The translations under genes and the position numbers were made by a program. The notes beneath the pieces are model-generated. The model was given only the letters and a program-made list of their open reading frames with translations. It searched no databases and had not been told where the DNA came from. From positions 1 through 8,748 of the forward strand of contig JAISOP010000134.1 in NCBI GenBank assembly GCA_031275525.1: a DNA stretch of 8,748 bases. The letters are read 5' to 3'. The DNA comes from Tannerella sp. GTDB taxonomy: Bacteria > Bacteroidota > Bacteroidia > Bacteroidales > Tannerellaceae. This document shows, piece after piece, positions 1-5,237 of the stretch; positions within the stretch are counted from its first letter, which is position 1, and the number at the start of each line of letters is the position of its first letter.

Positions 1-543
1 CTTGTGTGTCAGTATCCCGTTCCCGTCGAATCCGGGCACATGGGATTGACGACCAGACTGACCCATGCCGAATCCGGCCAATGGCGGGCTTCTCTGGCTG
101 TTGTTCCCCTGCCCAAAGCCGATCCCCAGGGATACGGAAGCTGCGTCACCTATGCCAGAAGGTATGCCCTCACAGCCATGCTGGGCATGGTTGCCGGGGA
201 TGACGACGGGGAGGGAGCGAAAATCACCCCTCAGAAACGGGGAAGAAAAAACGCCGTCAAACAGGTTCCACCCGACTTCATGCCGGAATCATCCCCGCAA
301 TCACCGGAACATCCGGACATGCCCAGAATAGACGGCATCCGCTACCGGACGCATCACTTTTTCGTTGACATCTACGACAGCGCCTTTGTGCAGAGCAAGT
401 CAGCCGCCGAGGTATGGGTGGGAACCGACGAGCGCCACCTCCCGCTCAAGGTGCGTTCCAAACTGAAAATCGGTTATGCCGAAATATACTGCAAAACCTC
501 CGGGCAACCGGAAACGCCGCCCAATGGCCGGACGGGAAACTAA
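1..543 (+). CDS. ERF-family recombination protein, 5'-partial, with DUF3108-like C-terminus
   Basis: The reading frame is open at the left edge of the window, so the true start lies upstream; the GTG at 4 is only the first start-like codon. The visible 179 residues fall into three parts. Residues 1-68 match the end of ERF single-strand annealing proteins, with the core PQGYGSCVTYARRYAL (41-56) followed by an acidic DDDGEG. ERF proteins are phage or mobile-element recombinases that anneal complementary single strands. Residues about 70-108 are a basic then Pro/Ser-rich linker. Residues about 110-168 do not look like ERF; AEVWVGTDERHLPLKV (135-150) and the following KLKIGYAEIY resemble the end of DUF3108, a family of presumed envelope proteins. 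The DUF3108 match is from memory and less certain than ERF. The combination suggests a fusion or a deletion-joined relic. The stop is TAA at 541-543. Confidence 0.7.
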   Translation, partial: LVCQYPVPVESGHMGLTTRLTHAESGQWRASLAVVPLPKADPQGYGSCVTYARRYALTAMLGMVAGDDDGEGAKITPQKRGRKNAVKQVPPDFMPESSPQSPEHPDMPRIDGIRYRTHHFFVDIYDSAFVQSKSAAEVWVGTDERHLPLKVRSKLKIGYAEIYCKTSGQPETPPNGRTGN

Positions 544-607
544 CCCGGCCTCCCCTTTCTCCCTCATACGGCATAAACCCGTGCCTTCCGCCCTCTTGCC
601 GGCAGCC

Positions 608-906
608 CGCACGTGTGGGCCGGCTTAGCCCACGCACGGGAATAAGCCTTATTCACGCACGGGAATAAGCCTTATTCACACATGTGAATAAGCCTTATTC
701 CCACATGTGAATAAGCCTTATTCACGCATGTGAACAAGCCTTATTCACACACGGGAATAAGCCTTATTCCCACATGTGAACAAGCCTTGTTCACACCTGC
801 GGGATAGCTTAGCCCGCACGCGCGGGATGGCTTAGCCCGCACATGCGGGATGGCTTACCCCGCAGGTGCGGGATGATTATATAAGGGTTTGTGGGATGAT
901 TATATA
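608..906. repeat. Tandem array of thirteen 23-bp palindromic units
   Basis: Thirteen contiguous 23-bp units run without spacers from 608; a partial copy extends to 913. Units 2 and 3 (631-676) are identical. Units 2-8 (631-791) are AT-leaning and carry AATAAGCCTTATT or a close variant. Units 1 and 9-11 are GC-rich, with GGCTTAGCC-like cores. Units 12-13 (861-906) end in GATGATTATATA. Two overlapping palindromes alternate: one inside a unit (for example CCCGC-ACGC-GCGGG), one across unit borders. Three cross-border palindromes are perfect over 19 bp: GTGAATAAGCCTTATTCAC (707-725), GGGAATAAGCCTTATTCCC (753-771) and GTGAACAAGCCTTGTTCAC (776-794). The whole 544-919 gap has no convincing gene. Possible roles are an iteron-like binding array, a block of RNA hairpins or transcription stops between convergent genes, or an expanding repeat relic. 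None is proven. Confidence 0.93.
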
Positions 907-919
907 AGGGTTTATGAAG

Positions 920-993
920 TGGAGTATACCGGACTCGAACCGGTCACCTCGACACTGCCAGTGTCGCACTCTAGCCAGATGAGCTAATACCCC
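920..993 (-). tRNA. tRNA-Ala (anticodon GGC)
   Basis: The minus strand folds into a complete 74-nt cloverleaf. The acceptor stem GGGGTAT pairs with ATACTCC and contains the G3:U70 wobble that identifies alanine tRNAs. The D stem is GCTC/GAGT with loop ATCTGGCTA. The anticodon stem is CGACA/TGTCG around CTGGCAG, giving anticodon GGC, which reads GCC codons. The variable loop is AGGTC, and the T arm is ACCGG-TTCGAGT-CCGGT. The discriminator is A (920). CCA is not encoded, so it would be added after transcription. A perfect -7 box lies 18 bp upstream of the 5' end. No U-rich terminator is seen; transcription runs straight into the palindromic array. Confidence 0.97.
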
Positions 994-1010
994 GTTACTG
1001 TTTTCGGCTG

Positions 1011-1018
1011 CAAAGATA
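1011..1018 (-). promoter_or_regulatory. -7 box of the tRNA-Ala promoter
   Basis: The minus strand reads TATCTTTG, an exact match to the Bacteroidetes sigma-A -7 consensus TAnnTTTG. It lies about 18 bp upstream of the mature tRNA 5' end (993), so initiation would fall within a few bases of the gene. No clear TTTG -33 element is present at the expected distance, since that DNA is shared with the oppositely facing ruvC promoter. Confidence 0.8.
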
Positions 1019-1039
1019 AACGATTTTCAGGATAAGCGC

Positions 1040-1047
1040 TATCTTTG
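1040..1047 (+). promoter_or_regulatory. -7 box of the ruvC promoter
   Basis: TATCTTTG matches the Bacteroidetes -7 consensus exactly. It sits 20 bp before the ruvC ATG, implying a very short leader of about a dozen bases. The -33 position is not a good match. The box is back-to-back with the tRNA promoter: the outer ends of the two boxes span only 1011-1047. Confidence 0.78.
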
Positions 1048-1067
1048 TCCGGTTTTTTTATCACAAA

Positions 1068-1631
1068 ATGACACAAGAGCGAATCATATTAGGCGTCGAT
1101 CCCGGAACGATCATCATGGGCTACGGCGTACTGGCGGTTGAGGACCGCCGGCCCCGCCTGATGACTATGGGGGTGTTGAGGCTGGACAAATACGAAGACC
1201 ATTACTTGCGCCTGCGGCGTATCTATGACCGGATGATTTCGCTGATAGAGGAATACCTGCCCGACGAACTGGCCATCGAAGCGCCTTTCTTCGGGAAAAA
1301 CGTACAGAGCATGTTGAAACTCGGCCGGGCGCAGGGCGCTGCCATCGCCGCCGCTCTGAACCGCGACATTCCTGTCTTTGAATATGCACCGCTGAAAATC
1401 AAACTGGCCCTTACCGGAAACGGGCAAGCCTCCAAGGAACAGGTCGCCGGGATGTTACAGCATATATTGCATATCCCGGACGACCACATGCTGCCGCAAT
1501 TGGACGCTACCGACGGACTGGCGGCTGCCTTTTGCCACTACCTGCAAGCCGGCCGGCCGGCTACGCAGGGGAAATCCTACGCCGGATGGAAGGATTTTGT
1601 GGCCAAAAACCCGGCGAAAGTGCGGAAATAG
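1068..1631 (+). CDS. ruvC: Holliday junction endonuclease RuvC
   Basis: The 187-residue product is a RuvC resolvase, the nuclease that cuts four-way DNA junctions symmetrically together with the RuvAB branch-migration motor in recombinational repair. The four catalytic acidic residues of the RNase H-like fold are all present: D11 in LGVDPGT, E71 in AIEAPFFGKN, and D146 and D149 in QLDATDGLAAA. The usual SMLKLGRAQGA helix (81-91) and the Lys-rich YAPLKIKLALTGNGQASKEQV segment (106-126) also match. Length is close to the usual 160-190. The ATG at 1068 follows an A-rich stretch (cacaaa) instead of a Shine-Dalgarno sequence, as is common in this phylum. The gene has its own promoter and stands apart from ruvAB. 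A 256-bp gap separates it from eno. Confidence 0.97.
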   Translation: MTQERIILGVDPGTIIMGYGVLAVEDRRPRLMTMGVLRLDKYEDHYLRLRRIYDRMISLIEEYLPDELAIEAPFFGKNVQSMLKLGRAQGAAIAAALNRDIPVFEYAPLKIKLALTGNGQASKEQVAGMLQHILHIPDDHMLPQLDATDGLAAAFCHYLQAGRPATQGKSYAGWKDFVAKNPAKVRK

Positions 1632-1792
1632 GGAGCACGGGCGTGTCGAGGGAAAGCCTCCTCGCTCCTCAGGATCACTGCCGCCGCTGCACCCTTTCTT
1701 TTAGAATACCTCTAAAAAACTTTAAACGCCACCTCCGTTGAGCATAGGGAACGATCCGCGAAGATTCTCAAACGGCTCTCCGCTGACCTTGA

Positions 1793-1810
1793 CCGGGGGG
1801 TGTTCCCCGG
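1793..1810 (+). terminator. Possible ruvC terminator hairpin (weak)
   Basis: CCGGGG (1793-1798) pairs with CCCCGG (1805-1810) across a 6-nt loop, followed by ATTATTTA instead of a clean T run. It lies in the ruvC-eno gap, upstream of the eno promoter, so it could end ruvC transcription. The poor T tract makes this uncertain. The rest of the 1632-1829 gap shows only a small AT-rich inverted repeat at 1699-1717 and no gene. Confidence 0.35.
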
Positions 1811-1829
1811 ATTATTTACGGCTAACCGC

Positions 1830-1860
1830 TTTGGGCATATCATAAAAAGCCGTATCTTTG
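1830..1860 (+). promoter_or_regulatory. eno promoter, full -33/-7
   Basis: TTTG (1830-1833), a 19-bp spacer and TATCTTTG (1853-1860) match both halves of the Bacteroidetes housekeeping promoter at the expected spacing. Transcription should begin near 1867, giving a leader of about 20 nt, AT-rich and without a strong Shine-Dalgarno sequence, before the ATG at 1888. It is the most complete promoter in the window, fitting for a highly expressed glycolytic gene. Confidence 0.87.
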
Positions 1861-1887
1861 CGAGTGTTTTAAAAATAGATATGACAA

Positions 1888-3168
1888 ATGAAAATAGAAT
1901 CAATTATTGGACGTGAAATCCTCGACTCAAGAGGTAATCCCACCGTCGAAGTGGATATTATATTGGAATCGGGCATCCGGGGCAGGGCATCTGTTCCCTC
2001 CGGGGCATCGACCGGTGAACACGAAGCGCTGGAACTGCGTGACGGCGACAAGAAACGCTATGCCGGAAAAGGCGTCTTGAAAGCAGTCGAAAACATTAAC
2101 CAGAAGATAGCGCCGGCCCTCCTGGGAAGGTCAGCGCTGGACCAGACGGGTATTGACCGCCTGATGCTCGACCTGGACGGCACGAAAACAAAATCCAATC
2201 TTGGCGCCAACGCCATTCTCGGCGTTTCGCTGGCCGTAGCCAAGGCAGCAGCCAACTACCTGGACCTCCCGCTCTACAGGTACATTGGCGGCGTGAATAC
2301 CTACGTCATGCCGGTGCCGATGATGAATATCATCAATGGCGGCTCACACAGTGACGCACCGATCGCTTTCCAGGAATTCATGATCCGTCCTGTCGGCGCA
2401 ACCTCCTTCAAGGAAGGCCTGCGGATGGGTACGGAAGTATTCCACGCCCTGAAGTCGGTACTGAAAAAACGCGGCCTGAGTACGGCCGTGGGCGACGAAG
2501 GCGGCTTTGCCCCGGCGCTGGAGGGCACCGAAGATGCGCTGAACGCCATCCTTACCGCCATCCGAGCCGCCGGATACGAACCGGGCAAGGAGGTGGTAAT
2601 CGGCCTTGACTGCGCCTCTTCCGAGTTTTATGACAACGGCCTCTATGACTATACCAAGTTTGAAGGAACCAAGGGCGAAAAACGTACCTCAGACCAGCAG
2701 GTGGATTATTTGGAGAAACTAATCAACGAATACCCGATAGATTCCATCGAGGACGGCATGAGCGAAAACGACTGGGCCGGCTGGAAGAAACTGACCGACC
2801 GCATCGGCGGACGCTGCCAGTTGGTGGGAGACGACCTGTTCGTGACCAACGTCAACTTCCTCTCGAAAGGTATCATCGAAGGTTGTGCCAACTCCATTCT
2901 CATCAAGGTCAACCAGATCGGTTCATTGACGGAAACGCTGAACGCCATCGAAATGGCCCACCGACACGGCTATACAACCGTCACTTCCCACCGCTCCGGC
3001 GAAACGGAAGACGCCACCATTGCCGACATTGCCGTGGCAACCAACAGCGGACAAATCAAAACAGGTTCGCTCAGCCGTTCGGACAGAATGGCCAAATACA
3101 ATCAGTTGCTCCGGATCGAAGAGGAACTGGGAACTCGCGCCGTTTACGGATACAAAAAACTCACTTGA
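1888..3168 (+). CDS. eno: Enolase (phosphopyruvate hydratase)
   Basis: The 426-residue protein interconverts 2-phosphoglycerate and phosphoenolpyruvate in glycolysis and gluconeogenesis; the length is normal for bacterial enolases. The N-terminal domain starts with IIGREILDSRGNPTVEV (6-22) and the mobile substrate loop SGASTGEHEA (38-47). In the barrel domain the magnesium ligands are D241 (IGLDCASSEF), E288 (DSIEDGM) and D315 (LVGDDLFVTN). The catalytic pair is E204 (VGDEGGFAP) and K340 (SILIKVNQIGS), and the signature TSHRSGETED spans 366-375. The His loop is GGSHSDAP (151-158), where E. coli has GGEHADN; this variant is usual in Bacteroidetes. The gene is monocistronic, bounded by its own promoter and a strong terminator. 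Confidence 0.98.
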   Translation: MKIESIIGREILDSRGNPTVEVDIILESGIRGRASVPSGASTGEHEALELRDGDKKRYAGKGVLKAVENINQKIAPALLGRSALDQTGIDRLMLDLDGTKTKSNLGANAILGVSLAVAKAAANYLDLPLYRYIGGVNTYVMPVPMMNIINGGSHSDAPIAFQEFMIRPVGATSFKEGLRMGTEVFHALKSVLKKRGLSTAVGDEGGFAPALEGTEDALNAILTAIRAAGYEPGKEVVIGLDCASSEFYDNGLYDYTKFEGTKGEKRTSDQQVDYLEKLINEYPIDSIEDGMSENDWAGWKKLTDRIGGRCQLVGDDLFVTNVNFLSKGIIEGCANSILIKVNQIGSLTETLNAIEMAHRHGYTTVTSHRSGETEDATIADIAVATNSGQIKTGSLSRSDRMAKYNQLLRIEEELGTRAVYGYKKLT

Positions 3169-3243
3169 CAACGAGTATATTCAGCCATTTGTTTATTATT
3201 ATTTCGTTCGTGTACTATTAAGTTATCGGAATAGTTAATGAGG

Positions 3244-3276
3244 AAAAGGGTCTTTTCGCGAGGAAAGACCCTTTTT
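3244..3276. terminator. Bidirectional intrinsic terminator between eno and the minus-strand operon
   Basis: AAAAGGGTCTTT (3244-3255) and AAAGACCCTTTT (3264-3275) form a perfect 12-bp stem around the 8-nt loop TCGCGAGG, ending in a T run on the plus strand. The A run on the left side provides the U tract when read from the minus strand, so it can stop both eno and the operon arriving from the right. It lies 75 bp after the eno stop and 43 bp past the stop of the DUF4296 gene. Confidence 0.93.
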
Positions 3277-3318
3277 ATATGGTTTATTTCCGGACAGCCC
3301 CGCGGGGTCTATGGTACG

Positions 3319-4143
3319 TTATTCAGCCGGCCCGGCCGCGCGGATGGAATCCATTGCTGCAATGGCCGGCGAGCCGTAGCGGTATTTCATCAGACTGAAA
3401 TCATCCAGATAGATCTTGCGGAAAGTCGTATCCGCCGTATTCAGAAGGATATATCCATACACCCGGTTCACCCGTTTGGTGGGAAGGGTTTTCAAGTAAA
3501 TCTCATGCAGGCCGTCCCGTTCGGCCGTGCTTTTTACGGAAAGAATCGTGTCGCCCTGGCGCACCCTGAGATGCACCTCAACAGAGGCCTTCATCTCCGG
3601 CGTGAGGCCCCACATCTGCCACTCCAGCACAAAGGCGCTCCCCGACGAGTAAGGCTCGTCCGGCTGAAGGTCAAAAATCACCCGGTTGGACAGCAGTGGC
3701 GAGAACTCATAGTATTTCCGGAAAATCCAGATGTCCAGCGAATCGGCGTTCGATGTCGGGACAATATCGGGCTTGATGTCTCCGATGGCATCCATTTGCG
3801 CCTTGATGTCCGCCAGCGCCAGGTTATATATCCGCATGTACAGGTCCAGGTGTTTCCCGTACCAAATCATGGAACTGTCGTATTCGGCTTCCGTCAGTTG
3901 ATGTTTCCGGAAGACGGTTTGGTACAGCGCCCGCCGTTCGGCAGGCGTAGGATAGAGGTTCGGCTCCATGTGAATCATGGCCTCCGCCAGCTGCACGTCA
4001 ACCATCACTTGCTGCATTTTTTTTTCGGGAATGATCCCCGCGGGCGTCCGGCTACAGGCGGCAAAAGCGGCTGCAACCAAATAGACCCTCCCTATCCGGA
4101 GGAGGGTGCAGGGATACCGGTAAAAGAAAGTCGGGAGAATCAT
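3319..4143 (-). CDS. DUF4296 lipoprotein
   Basis: The predicted product is 274 residues. A short charged N-terminus is followed by a hydrophobic stretch and a lipobox-like FAAC with Cys at residue 30, so it is probably a lipoprotein of the cell envelope. Phe at the -3 position is acceptable but not ideal. Residues about 37-122, beginning IIPEKKMQQVMVDVQLAEA, match DUF4296, a Bacteroidetes family of unknown function. The rest shows no motif I recognise. The start at 4143 is chosen over an upstream in-frame ATG at 4278 because only it places a signal peptide at the N-terminus, it has a GAGGAG six bases upstream, and the longer version would run 125 bp into lspA. It is the last gene of the operon, 10 bp after lspA, whose product would process it. 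A run of nine A lies in codons 40-43. The biochemical role is unknown. Confidence 0.88.
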   Translation of the reverse strand: MILPTFFYRYPCTLLRIGRVYLVAAAFAACSRTPAGIIPEKKMQQVMVDVQLAEAMIHMEPNLYPTPAERRALYQTVFRKHQLTEAEYDSSMIWYGKHLDLYMRIYNLALADIKAQMDAIGDIKPDIVPTSNADSLDIWIFRKYYEFSPLLSNRVIFDLQPDEPYSSGSAFVLEWQMWGLTPEMKASVEVHLRVRQGDTILSVKSTAERDGLHEIYLKTLPTKRVNRVYGYILLNTADTTFRKIYLDDFSLMKYRYGSPAIAAMDSIRAAGPAE

Positions 4144-4149
4144 TCGCCG

Positions 4150-4155
4150 CTCCTC
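4150..4155 (-). promoter_or_regulatory. Shine-Dalgarno site of the DUF4296 gene
   Basis: The minus strand reads GAGGAG, six bases before the ATG at 4143, and it overlaps the lspA stop codon. Strong Shine-Dalgarno sequences are uncommon in Bacteroidetes, so this one helps decide the start and suggests translational coupling to lspA. Confidence 0.65.
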
Positions 4156-4768
4156 ATTTTGCAAAACTGGCGGAAAGCTGGCGGCGGTAAAACAACAGCA
4201 GGATGGCCGCGCCAACGCAGATGGACGAGTCGGCAAGGTTGAATATCGGACGGAAGAAAATAAACTCCTCTCCGCCAAACAGCGGGAACCAGTCCGGATA
4301 ATGTGTCTGTATCAGGGGAAAATAGAGCATGTCCACGACCTTTCCGTACAGGTAGGGCGCATAGCCGCCGCCTTCGGGCAGGAAGGAGGCGAGTTGCCCA
4401 TGACTGTGGTCGAAAACCACGCCGTAAAATACGCAGTCGATGATGTTTCCGATGGCTCCGACGAAGATCAGGGAAAAACAGGCAATGTAACCAAACGCGA
4501 CATTCCGCCGGATGAGCCGCACCGTGTAGTATCCAATGGCTATCACCGCCACAATACGGAATACGGACAACAGTCGCTTGTCCAGCAACTCCATTCCGAA
4601 CGCCATGCCGGGATTTTCCGTAAAATAAATCTGAAACCAGGAAGAGATATGGATGCTTTCATGCAGTTGCATGTGCGTTTTCACCCAAATCTTCAGCGCC
4701 TGGTCAAGGATGAGGAGCAGGGCGACGATGGCCGCCGCTCCCCATGCTTTTTTGTGTCTTGATTGCAT
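4154..4768 (-). CDS. lspA: Lipoprotein signal peptidase (signal peptidase II)
   Basis: LspA is the inner-membrane aspartyl peptidase that removes the signal peptide of lipid-modified prolipoproteins just before the lipobox Cys. The 204-residue sequence has the expected four membrane segments (about 8-26, 68-85, 92-110 and 175-195). The early DQALK (22-26) and ENPGMAFG (51-58) are present. The catalytic aspartates are D111 in VGAIGNIID and D180 in FNLADSSICVGA. It is about 40 residues longer than the E. coli enzyme; the extra length lies in the periplasmic part, at about 118-143 and 152-170. The residue after the first catalytic Asp is Cys112 where E. coli has Arg. The gene is 24 bp after the traR/dksA-like gene. 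Linkage of lspA to ileS is common across bacteria. Confidence 0.96.
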   Translation of the reverse strand: MQSRHKKAWGAAAIVALLLILDQALKIWVKTHMQLHESIHISSWFQIYFTENPGMAFGMELLDKRLLSVFRIVAVIAIGYYTVRLIRRNVAFGYIACFSLIFVGAIGNIIDCVFYGVVFDHSHGQLASFLPEGGGYAPYLYGKVVDMLYFPLIQTHYPDWFPLFGGEEFIFFRPIFNLADSSICVGAAILLLFYRRQLSASFAK

Positions 4769-4792
4769 GATGTTTCTGCTTTTTGACCGGAT

Positions 4793-5173
4793 TTATCTCA
4801 CCTTGCCCTGTTTCGCTTCGATGCTCAGCGTCGCATGAGGCACTGCACGCAGCCGCTCCTTGGAAATCAGTTTCCCCGTCTCGCGGCAGATGCCGTAGGT
4901 CTTGTTTTCAATCCGGATGAGCGCAGCCTGCAAACTCTGGATGAACTTCATCTGGCGCTGTGCCAGACGGCCGGCCTCTTCCTTCGACAGGGTGGCGGCG
5001 CCTTCTTCCAGCACCTTGAACGTGGGTGACGTATCGGACACATCGTTCCCGTCCGAATTGTTCAGTCCGCCACGCAACAAATCATAATCCCTTTTTGCTA
5101 CATCCAACTTTTCCAGAATGATTTCCCGGAACTCTTCCAGTTCCACATCCGAATATTTTGTTTTCTCTGTCAT
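4793..5173 (-). CDS. TraR/DksA-family protein lacking the zinc-finger cysteines
   Basis: The 126-residue protein has the DksA/TraR layout: an N-terminal helix (8-32), a loop with D44-V-S-D47 recalling the DxxD at the DksA coiled-coil tip, a second helix (about 62-90), and a C-terminal finger region TYGICRETGKLISKERLRAVP (92-112). The family normally uses four cysteines to hold zinc. Here the four positions read C96, T99, S117 and A120, so zinc binding is unlikely; I recall the same loss in other Bacteroidetes copies. DksA proteins enter the RNA polymerase secondary channel and act with ppGpp. Whether this one does so is inferred from fold only. It sits between ileS and lspA in an apparent operon. 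The start ATG at 5173 is the only good one. Confidence 0.9.
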   Translation of the reverse strand: MTEKTKYSDVELEEFREIILEKLDVAKRDYDLLRGGLNNSDGNDVSDTSPTFKVLEEGAATLSKEEAGRLAQRQMKFIQSLQAALIRIENKTYGICRETGKLISKERLRAVPHATLSIEAKQGKVR

Positions 5174-5237
5174 GATTCAACTTATTTAGATTATACTTCC
5201 TATTTTCGGCCCCGAAGATACGACGAAATTCGGGATA

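Noticed and set aside
400..668. Overlapping small open frames at the end of the ERF hybrid gene on both strands
   Set aside because: They overlap the ERF/DUF3108 frame and the repeat array, lack motifs and start signals, and their amino-acid composition looks random.
608..906. CRISPR array
   Set aside because: The 23-bp repeats abut with no spacers and vary strongly, and no cas gene is present.
1699..1717. AT-rich inverted repeat TTTTAGA/TCTAAAA as a terminator or small RNA
   Set aside because: The stem is short and weak with no T run after it and no promoter to suggest a small RNA.
3238..4242. Plus-strand open frame of 334 codons after eno
   Set aside because: It starts at the eno terminator and is antisense to the DUF4296 lipoprotein and the end of lspA, which have signal peptide, domain and operon support; the plus-strand translation shows no family features.
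5213..5220. Internal promoter before the traR/dksA-like gene
   Set aside because: The minus strand reads TATCTTCG, one base off the -7 consensus, and no TTTG lies at the right distance upstream; too weak to call, though an extra start inside the operon is possible.
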